This document shows positions 51,372-59,716 of a stretch of 64,000 nucleotides of DNA, in pieces. Every line of letters begins with the position of its first letter. The stretch's first letter is position 1. The DNA lies in contig NZ_LMRT01000013.1 in assembly GCF_001426225.1 (NCBI RefSeq), positions 632,680-696,679 of the forward strand. Reading direction: 5' to 3'. A program made the translations under genes and the position numbers. This DNA comes from Allobosea sp. Leaf344. GTDB lineage: Bacteria; Pseudomonadota; Alphaproteobacteria; Rhizobiales; Beijerinckiaceae. Under the pieces are notes generated by a model. It searched no databases, had not been told where the DNA came from, and saw only the letters and a list, made by a program, of their open reading frames with translations.

Positions 51372-52415
51372 ATGGTTTCCGTCGAGCTCAGGACTGTATC
51401 GAAGAATTGGGGCGGCGCGCCCGCGGTCGATTCGATCAGCTTCACCGTGGCGCAGGGACATCTGGTGGCGCTGCTCGGGCCCTCGGGTTGCGGCAAATCG
51501 ACGACTTTGCGGCTGATCGCCGGTCTCGAGGAAACCAGCGGCGGCGCGATCCTGATCGGGGAGCGGGACGTCACCAGCGCCCCGCCTTCGCGGCGCGGCA
51601 TCTCGATGGTGTTCCAGAACTACGCGCTGTTCCCGCATCTCTCGGTCGCCGAGAACATCCTGTTCGGGCTCAAGGTCAGGCATGTCGGCCGGGCCGAGCG
51701 GGATGAGAGGCTGAAGCGGACGGCGGATATCCTCGGCCTCGCCGGGCTGCTCGACCGCAAGCCCTCGCAGCTCTCCGGCGGCCAGCAGCAGCGCGTGGCG
51801 CTGGGCCGGGCGATCGTGGCGGAAGCGCCGGTCTGCCTGATGGACGAGCCGCTCTCCAATCTCGACGCGCAGCTGCGAGTCGAGATGCGGCGCGAGATCC
51901 GCGAGCTGCAGAAGCGGCTGGGGATCACCATGGTCTATGTCACGCATGACCAGGTCGAGGCGATGACCATGGCCGATCAGGTGGTGCTGATGCGCGCCGG
52001 CCGCATCGAGCAGGATGGGCCGCCCGATACGCTCTACGAGCATCCGGAGACGATCTTCGTGGCGCGTTTCGTCGGCACGCCGCCGATGAACGTGATCAGC
52101 TGGCGATCGGTGCTGGAGCATGGCGCGGGCGCGGGACTATCGGCGCCGCCGGGCCATGAGCCGGCGCGGCTCGCCGTCGGGATCCGGCCGGAGATGACCG
52201 AACTGGCAGAGAGCGGCATCGCCGCCGAGGTGGTGGCGGTCGAGTATCTCGGCGCCGACACTCTGGTCGAAACCCGCATCGACGGGCAGAATTTCATCAT
52301 TCGCCGGCCCGGCAAGGTGAAGGCCAGGCCGGGCGAGCGCGTCTACATCGGCCTGTCACAGAACGCGGTGCATTGGTTCGATCTTCAGACCGAACGCAGG
52401 CTGATTCAGGATTGA
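51372..52415 (+). CDS. ABC importer ATP-binding protein (UgpC/MalK type)
   Basis: A 347-residue ATPase. Walker A GPSGCGKST (36-44), Q-loop FQNYALFPH, signature LSGGQQQRVAL (134-144), Walker B VCLMDEP (154-160) and the H-loop VTHDQVEAM are intact. The C-terminal ~110 residues form a TOBE/OB regulatory domain as in carbohydrate and glycerol-3-phosphate importers. First gene of a six-gene operon; start ATG 51372 (MVSVELRTVS). Confidence 0.93.
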   Translation: MVSVELRTVSKNWGGAPAVDSISFTVAQGHLVALLGPSGCGKSTTLRLIAGLEETSGGAILIGERDVTSAPPSRRGISMVFQNYALFPHLSVAENILFGLKVRHVGRAERDERLKRTADILGLAGLLDRKPSQLSGGQQQRVALGRAIVAEAPVCLMDEPLSNLDAQLRVEMRREIRELQKRLGITMVYVTHDQVEAMTMADQVVLMRAGRIEQDGPPDTLYEHPETIFVARFVGTPPMNVISWRSVLEHGAGAGLSAPPGHEPARLAVGIRPEMTELAESGIAAEVVAVEYLGADTLVETRIDGQNFIIRRPGKVKARPGERVYIGLSQNAVHWFDLQTERRLIQD

Positions 52416-52460
52416 CTGCCAATTCACGGCGGGCATCCAGATCCGCCGACAGCAGGGGAG

Positions 52461-53759
52461 ATGATGATGGACAGGCGTGAATTACTGGGCGGCGCGGCCG
52501 CTCTGGCCGGGAGCCTGGCGCTGCCGCGGGGCGCGCTGGCGCAGAGCGCGACGGAGATCTCGTTCTTCTATCCGGTCGCCGTGGGCGGGCCGATCACCAA
52601 GCTGATCGACGCCTTCGCCGCGGATTTCGAGAAGGAGAACCCGTCGATCAAGCTGAAGCCGATCTATGCCGGCACCTATCAGGAGACGATCGTCAAGGCG
52701 CTGACGGCCCATAAGAGCGGCACGCCGCCGGTGACCTCGGTGCTGCTCTCCACCGATATGTTCACGCTGATCGACGAGGACGCCATCGTCCCCTTCGACC
52801 CGTTCATCAAGACCGAGGACGACAAGAAGTGGCTGGCGAGCTTCTTCCCGGCCTTCATGGAAAACAGCCAGACCGGCGGCAAGACCTGGGGCATCCCGTT
52901 CCAGCGCTCCACGGTGGTGCTCTACTGGAACAAGGAGCTGTTCAAGGAGGCCGGGCTCGACCCCGAGAAGCCGCCGGCGACCTGGGCCGAGCAGCTCGAA
53001 TTCGCCCAGAAGCTGACGAAGAAGGACGCTTCCGGCAACGTCACGCAATGGGGCATCCAGATCCCGTCCTCGGGCTTCCCCTATTGGCTGTTCCAGGGGC
53101 TGTCGACGCAGGCCGGCGCGATCCTCGCCAATGCCGCCGGGGACAAGACCAATTATGCCGATCCGGCCGTGGTCGAGGCGCTGCAATATTGGGTGGACCT
53201 CGCCCAGAAGCACAAGGTGCACCCGCCCGGCATCGTCGAATGGGGGACCACGCCGCGTGACTTCTTCGAGAAGAAGGTCGCGATGATGTGGACCACCACG
53301 GGCAACCTCACCAATGTCCGCAGCAACGCGAAATTCCCCTTCGGCGTGGCGATGCTGCCGGGCGGCAAGCGTCGCGGCAGCCCGACCGGCGGCGGCAATT
53401 TCTATCTGTCGAAGAAGGCGACGCCGGCCCAGCAGGAGGCGGCGTTCAAGTTCATCCGCTGGATCACCACTCCCGAGCGCGCCGCGCAATGGGGCATCGA
53501 CACCGGCTATGTCGCGGTCTCGCCGGCGGCCTATGAGACGGCGGCGATGAAGGCCTATGCCAGCGAGTTCCCGCCGGCGCTGGTGGCGCGCGACCAGCTT
53601 CCGCACGCGGTGGCCGAGCTGTCGACGCATGAGAACCAGCGCGTGACCAAGGCGCTGAACGACGGGCTGCAGGCGGCGCTGACCGGGACGAAGACGCCGC
53701 AAAAGGCGCTGGAGGATGCGCAGGCCGAGGCCGAGCGCATCCTGAAGCCCTATCGCTGA
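52461..53759 (+). CDS. ABC importer periplasmic solute-binding protein (UgpB-like)
   Basis: A 432-residue cluster-B/extracellular solute-binding protein family 1 protein. The N-terminus carries a Tat-like signal (DRRELLGGAAALAGSLALP, cleavage near ALAQS). ISFFYPVAVGGPITKLIDAF opens the mature protein (FFYPVAVGGP), and VVLYWNKELFKEAGLDPEKPP is the typical hinge-region block (LYWNKELFKEAGLD). Ligand probably a sugar, polyol or glycerophospho-compound. Second gene of the operon, 45 bp after the ATPase. Confidence 0.88.
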   Translation: MMMDRRELLGGAAALAGSLALPRGALAQSATEISFFYPVAVGGPITKLIDAFAADFEKENPSIKLKPIYAGTYQETIVKALTAHKSGTPPVTSVLLSTDMFTLIDEDAIVPFDPFIKTEDDKKWLASFFPAFMENSQTGGKTWGIPFQRSTVVLYWNKELFKEAGLDPEKPPATWAEQLEFAQKLTKKDASGNVTQWGIQIPSSGFPYWLFQGLSTQAGAILANAAGDKTNYADPAVVEALQYWVDLAQKHKVHPPGIVEWGTTPRDFFEKKVAMMWTTTGNLTNVRSNAKFPFGVAMLPGGKRRGSPTGGGNFYLSKKATPAQQEAAFKFIRWITTPERAAQWGIDTGYVAVSPAAYETAAMKAYASEFPPALVARDQLPHAVAELSTHENQRVTKALNDGLQAALTGTKTPQKALEDAQAEAERILKPYR

Positions 53760-53762
53760 GGC

Positions 53763-54641
53763 ATGAACACCCGCGCGACCGCGACCGTCCATGGCTGGCT
53801 GCTGCTGCTGCCGGCCATGGCCTGCCTCGCCCTATTCACGCATTGGCCCGCGGTCGCGAGCCTGATCGAGAGCTTCTACTCGACGCCGCGCGGGCGCAGG
53901 CCCGCGCGCTTCGTCGGCGCGGACAATTACCAGCAGATGCTGGCGGACCCGATCTTCTGGAAGGCGATGAGCAACAACCTCTGGTTCGCGCTCGGCACCA
54001 TCCCGACCTCGATCGCGCTCGCCATGCTGATGGCGCTCTGGGTCAATGACCGGATCGTCGGGCGCACCTGGGTGCGGATGTCGTTCTTCACGCCGACCAT
54101 CCTGCCGATGATCGCGGTGGCCAATATCTGGCTGTTCTTCTTCACCCCGCAATACGGGCTGCTGGAGCAGATCATCCAGGCCTTCGGGGGCAGCAACACC
54201 AATTGGCTGGGCTCGCAGGATACGGCGCTCTATGCCGTGACCATCGTCGCGATCTGGAAAGAGGCCGGCTTCTTCATGATCTTCTACCTCGCGGCGCTGC
54301 AGGCGATCCCGCCCAGCCTCGGCGAGGCGGCGGCGATCGAAGGCGCCTCGCGCTGGACCTATTTCCGCAGGGTCCAGTTCCCGCTGCTGATGCCGACCAC
54401 GCTGTTCGTGCTGATCAACGCGGTGATCAACGCCTTCCGGATGGTCGACCATATCTTCGTGATGACGCGCGGCGGGCCCGACAATGCGACCACGCTGCTG
54501 CTGTTCTACATTTACCAGGTCGGCTTCAGCTTCTGGGACACGGCCTATGCGGCGACGCTGACCTGCGTGCTGCTGCTGCTGCTCGCGTTGGTCGCCTTCG
54601 CGCAATATGGCTGGCTCGAGCGCAGGATCCATTACAGATGA
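53763..54641 (+). CDS. ABC importer permease (UgpA/MalF type)
   Basis: A 292-residue inner-membrane permease with six spans. The EAA loop that contacts the ATPase reads EAAAIEGASRWTYFRRVQFPLL. Starts 3 bp after the binding-protein stop and overlaps the next permease by four bases (ATGA). Confidence 0.92.
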   Translation: MNTRATATVHGWLLLLPAMACLALFTHWPAVASLIESFYSTPRGRRPARFVGADNYQQMLADPIFWKAMSNNLWFALGTIPTSIALAMLMALWVNDRIVGRTWVRMSFFTPTILPMIAVANIWLFFFTPQYGLLEQIIQAFGGSNTNWLGSQDTALYAVTIVAIWKEAGFFMIFYLAALQAIPPSLGEAAAIEGASRWTYFRRVQFPLLMPTTLFVLINAVINAFRMVDHIFVMTRGGPDNATTLLLFYIYQVGFSFWDTAYAATLTCVLLLLLALVAFAQYGWLERRIHYR

Positions 54642-55498
54642 GCGCCGTGCAACCGCAGGCGCCCGCCGCCCGCTCCGACCCCTATGGCCCGAAGGGGCTG
54701 GCGCTGACGCTGGAATCGACCGGCGCGATCCTGCTGGCGCTGATCTGGATCCTGCCGCTCGCCTATGCCGTCTGGGCGGCGATCCACCCCTCGGAATACA
54801 CCACCAATTTCGTGCTGACGGCGCCGCTGACGCTGGGGAATTTCAGCCGCGCCTGGGCGGCGGCCCCGTTCGCGCGCTATTTCCTGAACACTTTCGTGCT
54901 GGTCACGATGATCCTGAGCTTCCAGCTCGTGCTCGGCACGCTCGCGGCCTATGCGCTGGCGCGGCATGATTTCTGGGGCCGCGACGTCGCCTTCGCCCTG
55001 ATCCTGGCGCAGCTGATGATCATGCCCGACGCGCTGATCGTCGAGAATTACCGCACCATGGCCAGGCTCGGCCTGGTCGACACCATCACCGCCATCGCGC
55101 TGCCCTATATCGCCTCGGCCTTCGGCATCTTCCTGCTGCGCCAGACCTTCAAGACCGTGCCGCGGGAGCTCGACGACGCCGCCCGCGTCGAAGGCGCCAA
55201 CCCGCTGCAGGTGCTGATGAAGGTCTATGTGCCGCTGGCGCGCCCCACCTACATCGCCTACGGGCTGGTCTCGGTCAGCTTCCACTGGAACAACTTTCTG
55301 TGGCCGCTGCTGGTGACGAACTCGGTCGAGGCGCGGCCGCTGACGGTCGGCCTGCAGATTTTCTCCTCGACGGATCAGGGCATCGACTGGGCGGTGATCT
55401 GCGCGGCGACGCTGATGACCTCGGCGCCGCTGCTGATCGCCTTCCTGCTGTTCCAGCGGCAATTCGTGCAGAGTTTCATGCGGGCGGGCATCAAGTGA
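54638..55498 (+). CDS. ABC importer permease (UgpE/MalG type)
   Basis: A 286-residue inner-membrane permease with six spans; EAA-like loop ELDDAARVEGANPLQVLMKV (seen as DDAARVEGANP). The ATG at 54638 overlaps the upstream permease stop. Pairs with it to form the transmembrane core. Confidence 0.92.
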   Translation: MSAVQPQAPAARSDPYGPKGLALTLESTGAILLALIWILPLAYAVWAAIHPSEYTTNFVLTAPLTLGNFSRAWAAAPFARYFLNTFVLVTMILSFQLVLGTLAAYALARHDFWGRDVAFALILAQLMIMPDALIVENYRTMARLGLVDTITAIALPYIASAFGIFLLRQTFKTVPRELDDAARVEGANPLQVLMKVYVPLARPTYIAYGLVSVSFHWNNFLWPLLVTNSVEARPLTVGLQIFSSTDQGIDWAVICAATLMTSAPLLIAFLLFQRQFVQSFMRAGIK

Positions 55499-55500
55499 CC

Positions 55501-56343
55501 ATGCGGCTGATCACCTGGAACATCCAATGGGCGCGCGGCACCGATGACCGTGTCGACCCCGCCCGCATCGTCGCCCATGCCAAGGCGATGGCGGATTTCG
55601 ACGTGCTCTGCCTGCAGGAGGTCGCCGATAATTTCGCCGAGCTCGACGGCAATGATTCCGGCGACCAATTCGCAGCGATCGCCGCGCTGCTGCCGGGGTT
55701 CACCGCGGTCGAGGGGATCGGCGTCGACACCGATGACGGCGAGGGCGGGCGCAAGCGCTTCGGCAATCTGCTGCTGACGCGCTATCCCGTCGCCCAGATC
55801 CTGCGGCACATGCTGCCCTGGGAGGCGGCGGCGACGCGCAACATGCCGCGGGTGCTGATCGAGGCGGTGGCGCAGACGCCGTTCGGGCCGGTCAGGCTGA
55901 TGACCACCCATCTCGAATATTCCTCGCCGCTGCTGCGGGCCGCGCAGGTCGAGGCGATCCGGGAGGTGCATCGCATGGGCTGTGCGCGCCATGCCACGCC
56001 GCGCCAGGCCGGGCCGCATACCTATAAGATGACTCCCGGCACCAGCAGCGCCATCCTGACCGGGGATTTCAACATGCGGCCGGATGATGCGTCGCTCGCA
56101 AGGCTGATGGCGCCCTTCGACGGGGCGGTGCCGCCGCTCGTCGATCTCTGGCCGCATCTCGAGGGCGGCAGGGAGCATCCGCCCTCGGCCTTCATCGTCG
56201 ACCAGACCTATGGCGCCCCGGGCTGCCTGGACTATGTGCTGGCGACGCCGGATCTGGCGCAGCGCGCGCGCCGCATCGTCTACGAAATCGAGACGCGGGC
56301 CTCGGACCACCAGCCGATCCTCGTCGAATTCGGCACCGACTGA
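55501..56343 (+). CDS. Endonuclease/exonuclease/phosphatase (EEP) superfamily hydrolase
   Basis: A 280-residue metal-dependent phosphodiesterase/phosphatase. MRLITWNIQWARG (Asn), VLCLQEV (Glu40, metal ligand), the mid-chain TTHLEYSS, LTGDFNM (Asp/Asn) and the final SDHQPILVEF (catalytic His) are the EEP motifs. The fold covers nucleases, sphingomyelinases and inositol-polyphosphate 5-phosphatases. Its place between an importer and an inositol monophosphatase-like gene argues for a small phosphodiester or phosphate-ester substrate. No signal peptide. ATG 55501 starts 2 bp after the permease stop; a GTG at 55495 is possible. Confidence 0.88.
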   Translation: MRLITWNIQWARGTDDRVDPARIVAHAKAMADFDVLCLQEVADNFAELDGNDSGDQFAAIAALLPGFTAVEGIGVDTDDGEGGRKRFGNLLLTRYPVAQILRHMLPWEAAATRNMPRVLIEAVAQTPFGPVRLMTTHLEYSSPLLRAAQVEAIREVHRMGCARHATPRQAGPHTYKMTPGTSSAILTGDFNMRPDDASLARLMAPFDGAVPPLVDLWPHLEGGREHPPSAFIVDQTYGAPGCLDYVLATPDLAQRARRIVYEIETRASDHQPILVEFGTD

Positions 56344-57167
56344 TGCTGTTCACCCGGCAGGACCATGACCGGCTGACCGAGATCCTGATCGAAGCGGCGC
56401 AGCGCGAGGTGATGCCGCGCTTCCGCAATCTGGCGGCTGGGGACATCAGGCAGAAGAAGTCGGCGCAGGATCTCGTGACCGAGGCCGACGAGGCGGCGGA
56501 GCGCTTCATCGCCGCGGAATTGGCGAAGGCCTTTCCGCACGCTCTGCTGGTCGGGGAAGAGGCGGCGACGGCCGATCCGTCGCTGACGGGCCGGCTGGCG
56601 GCGGCGGAGCTGGCTTTCGTCATCGATCCCATCGACGGCACCCTGAACTATGCCAGCGACCTGCCGCTCTTCGCCGTGATGGCGGCCGCGCTGGTGAAGG
56701 GCGAGACCGTCGCGGCGGTGATCCATGATCCGGTGGTGGCGGACAGCGCGCTGGCTCTGCGCGGGGAGGGGGCCTGGCTCGCGCGCAGCGACGGCAGCCG
56801 GCGCGATCTCGTGGCGGCGCGGCCCGATCTCCCGGCGGCGATGACGGCGATGGTCAGCTGGCAATATTTCCCGGAGCCGGTGCGCAGTGCGCTGCCCTCC
56901 CGCTTTCCCGCCTTCGCCGATGTCGCCTCGCTGCGCTGCTGCGGGCAGGAATATCGCCAGGCGGCCGCCGGCCATTGCCATGTGCTGCTCTATGGCCGGC
57001 TGAACCCCTGGGATCATGCACCGGGCGCGCTGCTGGTGGCCGAGGCGGGGGCGCATATCCGGCTGCTCGACGGCACGCCCTACCGGCCGGGACAGGCTGC
57101 GACCGGACTGCTCTGCGCGCCCGACGCGGTGAGCTGGCAGGCGGCGAGAACGGCGCTGATCGACTGA
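56343..57167 (+). CDS. Inositol monophosphatase-family protein
   Basis: A 274-residue Mg-dependent, Li-sensitive-type phosphatase. Metal ligands: Glu in VGEEAAT, FVIDPIDGTLNYA (Asp-x-Ile-Asp-Gly-Thr) and NPWDHAPGALLV (Asp). Substrate could be inositol phosphate, fructose-1,6-bisphosphate, histidinol phosphate or a nucleotide; sequence alone does not decide. TGATG overlap with the EEP gene makes it the last gene of the operon. Confidence 0.9.
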   Translation: MLFTRQDHDRLTEILIEAAQREVMPRFRNLAAGDIRQKKSAQDLVTEADEAAERFIAAELAKAFPHALLVGEEAATADPSLTGRLAAAELAFVIDPIDGTLNYASDLPLFAVMAAALVKGETVAAVIHDPVVADSALALRGEGAWLARSDGSRRDLVAARPDLPAAMTAMVSWQYFPEPVRSALPSRFPAFADVASLRCCGQEYRQAAAGHCHVLLYGRLNPWDHAPGALLVAEAGAHIRLLDGTPYRPGQAATGLLCAPDAVSWQAARTALID

Positions 57168-57172
57168 GGCGC

Positions 57173-57292
57173 TCAGGTTTCGGTGATGAGATAGACGCTG
57201 GCCAGCGCCACGATCAGCAGCGCCGCGGCGAACAGCGCGATGTCGACCCAGGGCGAAGGCGGCTGGGGCTCCGGGGCATGAGGCGTGGGCAT
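57173..57292 (-). CDS. Possible 39-residue single-span membrane protein
   Basis: A 39-residue open frame with a Pro-rich N-terminus (MPTPHAPEPQPPSPW) and a clean transmembrane helix (IALFAAALLIVALASVYLI), ending TET. It is convergent with and 5 bp from the IMPase gene. No Shine-Dalgarno sequence is evident, so expression is unproven; the composition (Pro-rich lead plus helix) is that of genuine small membrane proteins in alphaproteobacteria. Confidence 0.4.
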   Translation of the reverse strand: MPTPHAPEPQPPSPWVDIALFAAALLIVALASVYLITET

Positions 57293-57518
57293 GGGCCGGA
57301 GCTAGAGCGGCCCGCGAGGATGTCCAGCCTTCGTTTTCGCCTCTCCTTGGGGCATGAGGTTGCTGCGCATCGGCAGAGCGGCCGCAAGGGGTGCATCGCC
57401 GCGTGCCGATGATACTGTGGCGGCGGGGGGCTGGATCGAGATGGGTGGATGGCGCCCACGCGGCCCCGATCGCCGCCCGGCCCGAGGCGGGGCGGACGCT
57501 TCAGAAGGGGAACCCATC

Positions 57519-57908
57519 ATGGCGATACTCGACCACAACACGCAGCCGCTCGAGAAATGGCGCGACGGCGTGATGACGCAGATGCGGGTCTCCGCGCTGG
57601 TCGAGGGTCGGCAGCTCTGCATTTTCGACCAGTTCTGCGAGCAGGGCCTCGGCGCGCCGATGCACCTCCATGCGGTCGAGGAGGTGCTGGAGGTTTTCGA
57701 GGGGACGGCGGAGATCTATCTGCGCAACGAGACGATGATCGTCACCGCCAACCAATCCGTGCTGGTACCGGCCGGGGCCCGCCACGGCTTCAAGAATGTC
57801 GGGACCGGCATTCTGCATGTGCGCGCGACCCTGGCCGCGGCGATCTTCGAAGCCTCCTATGACGATCGCAACGAGCTGTCGCGCCGCTACGTGCCCGACA
57901 ACGCCTGA
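57519..57908 (+). CDS. Cupin-domain protein
   Basis: A 129-residue single cupin. The metal-binding motif H-x-H-x(3)-E-E is in MHLHAVEEVLEVFEG (His, His, Glu), and the second motif is in VPAGARHGFKNVG (His). Function unclear; such proteins are dioxygenases, isomerases or metal-dependent sensors. The ATG (57519-57521) is preceded by GAAGGGG. Confidence 0.85.
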   Translation: MAILDHNTQPLEKWRDGVMTQMRVSALVEGRQLCIFDQFCEQGLGAPMHLHAVEEVLEVFEGTAEIYLRNETMIVTANQSVLVPAGARHGFKNVGTGILHVRATLAAAIFEASYDDRNELSRRYVPDNA

Positions 57909-57940
57909 GCGCCGCGGCCCGCCAAAGCTTTGGGACGGGA

Positions 57941-58273
57941 TCAATCCTCCCGTCCCTGATCGATCTGCCGCATCACCTGTTCGGGGCGGATATCCTGCGC
58001 CGCCTCCCGTACCTCCGAATCCTCCACGGCGGGGGCGTCGAGCTTGCGGGCGATGGCGGCGAGCATCTCCACGAGCTTGGTGACCTCGTGTTCGGCCAGC
58101 CGATTGACCTGTAGGTCGAGCTCGGCCCGCCGCTCGGCGGCGCGCAACATCGCGTTCTGGCTGATCAGGATGAAGGTGGAGAGGAAGATCGCCTCGACCG
58201 AGGCCACCATCCCGAGCATCACGAAGGTCGGGTCCCATCGCGGCAGCAGCGGCAGCAGGCCGAGAGGGTTTCG
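57941..58273 (-). pseudogene. 5'-truncated DUF1003 gene
   Basis: The C-terminal half of a DUF1003 protein: NPLGLLPLLPRWDPTFVML, SVEAIFLSTFILISQN and RAELDLQVNRLAEHEVTKL are the family core, ending in an acidic tail. The first ATG in frame is at 58220-58222, yet clearly conserved coding sequence continues upstream of it to ~58273, where it stops 10 bp short of the 3-methyladenine glycosylase stop codon. The usual ~80 N-terminal residues with the first membrane span are missing. It may be a remnant, or a shortened protein of 93 residues could still be made. Confidence 0.6.
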
Positions 58274-58283
58274 CGGATCGGCG

Positions 58284-58898
58284 CTAGCGACGGGGGAAGG
58301 CGCGGCTGAGATGCGTCGAGCCGGCGAGGCCGTAGCGCCAGGGCTGTTCCTGCGCCTTGCTGATGCCGATGCGCGGCCCGGTCAGCAGCGGCGGCTCGGC
58401 CCCCCTGTCGAGCAAGACGAAAGGCGCCGCGGTGACGTTGAGCCCATCATGGGCGAGGGAGATGCCCAGCGCCTGCGCCAGCCGTCCGGGGCCGGAGCAG
58501 AGCGCGGTGCCGGCGCCGCGGCGTGCCGCCATCTCGGCCAGGCCCGAAAGCGGCGCCAGGGCGCGCAGCAGCACGGCGCCCTGCTCGACCGCGACGATGT
58601 TGAAGCACCAATGCAGCCCATAGGAGCGGTAGACATAGGCGCGCCCGGCCGGGCCGAACATGCTGCGATTGCGCGGTGTCGGCCCGCGAAAACTATGGGA
58701 GGCGGGGTCGTCGCGGGTATAGGCCTCGGTCTCGACGATGACGCCGCCGACGCCGTCCAAGAGCAGCGTCGTCCCGATCAGCCGCCGCGCCAGGGCGGGC
58801 GCGCTCAGCGCCAGCGGGCCGGTCTCGAAATCCGCGATCTCCAGCGGGTGGCCGGCAGGGGGCGGCACGATCTCGACCAGGGACAAGCTCCATCTCAC
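58284..58898 (-). CDS. DNA-3-methyladenine glycosylase (AAG/MPG family)
   Basis: A 204-residue base-excision enzyme removing alkylated purines. ALARRLIGTTLLLDGVGGVI, VETEAYTRDDPASHSFRGPTPRN (catalytic Glu in ETEAY), MFGPAGRAYVYRSYG and the LCSGPGRLAQALGI block are family-standard (each read in parts). Starts with GTG at 58896-58898 or a slightly later start; the N-terminal ~25 residues are variable. It abuts the truncated DUF1003 gene, whose missing 5' half may have been lost when this gene arrived. Confidence 0.92.
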   Translation of the reverse strand: MRWSLSLVEIVPPPAGHPLEIADFETGPLALSAPALARRLIGTTLLLDGVGGVIVETEAYTRDDPASHSFRGPTPRNRSMFGPAGRAYVYRSYGLHWCFNIVAVEQGAVLLRALAPLSGLAEMAARRGAGTALCSGPGRLAQALGISLAHDGLNVTAAPFVLLDRGAEPPLLTGPRIGISKAQEQPWRYGLAGSTHLSRAFPRR

Positions 58899-58974
58899 GC
58901 CCGGGCGCCCGCAGGACGCTGAGGACCCGAATCCGGATACCGGTTCAACCTGTTGACGATAAAGGAGTTCCGAG

Positions 58975-59049
58975 TGGTGCCGGCGGAGAGGATCGAACTC
59001 CCGACCTTCGGTTTACAAAACCGCTGCACTACCGCTGTGCTACGCCGGC
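58975..59049 (-). tRNA. tRNA-Thr (anticodon TGT)
   Basis: A 75-nt cloverleaf with acceptor stem GCCGGCG / CGCCGGC, D-arm GCAC/GTGC, anticodon loop TTTGTAA (anticodon TGT, plus-strand 59015-59017) and T-arm GGGAG-TTCGATC-CTCTC; 3' ACCA is encoded. One mismatch (G27-A43) sits at the top of the anticodon stem. Confidence 0.95.
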
Positions 59050-59193
59050 CCGCACTCGCGACAAGCGGTTACCAGCCGCCGCTTTCGAGGGCAAGCCGCA
59101 TCGGCCGGCCTCAGTCGCGGTTCCGCTTCCCTTGCGCGCCAGCGCGGCTATGATCGCGCGAGGAGGCCTGCCATCGGGTGAGGAGTGTGCGTC

Positions 59194-59697
59194 ATGACGC
59201 GCCGATCGGGACGATGCCTGCTGCTTCTCGCGGGCGCTCTGCTGGTGATGCCGCCGGGCCAGGGGCTGGCGGCGGGGGCGCGCGGCAGCGGCCTGGCGCC
59301 TGCCGCCTCCCATGCCGGGGCTCATCGCCATCTCGCCGGCAGGCCCGCTTGGCCGGGCAGCCGCCATCACCGCGTCCCGCGCGTCGCCCCGCTCGGCTAC
59401 GCGCCCTTCATCCCGCTGGAGGAGGGGTTTTTGTCCTACCCCGCCGGCTATATGCGAGGGGACGAGGTGCCGCTGACGCGCCGCGCCCCGAGCCCGCCAC
59501 CCGATCCGGACTCCTTCGACGGCATGCGGGTGCGCACCGGCATTCCGCGTCCGCCGACGCCCGAGCCGACGCTGTACCGGCTGGTCGGGCCGCGCGACCG
59601 GCCGGCGACGCAGGCGATCAGGATCGCGGGAGAAGGGGCGGGCCGCCACCGCCATGCCGAATCCGGGGCGCTGCTGCTGATCGTGCCGCGGCGCTGA
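59194..59697 (+). CDS. Secreted protein of unknown function
   Basis: About 167 residues with a signal peptide (RCLLLLAGALLVMPPG, cleavage near GLAAG). The mature part is Pro/Arg/His-rich and mostly without predicted secondary structure, ending in a short beta-rich segment (GALLLIVPRR). No family recognised. ATG 59194 has AGGAG at 9-13 nt. Confidence 0.6.
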   Translation: MTRRSGRCLLLLAGALLVMPPGQGLAAGARGSGLAPAASHAGAHRHLAGRPAWPGSRHHRVPRVAPLGYAPFIPLEEGFLSYPAGYMRGDEVPLTRRAPSPPPDPDSFDGMRVRTGIPRPPTPEPTLYRLVGPRDRPATQAIRIAGEGAGRHRHAESGALLLIVPRR

Positions 59698-59716
59698 GCG
59701 CGCGGCGGCCGCAGCT

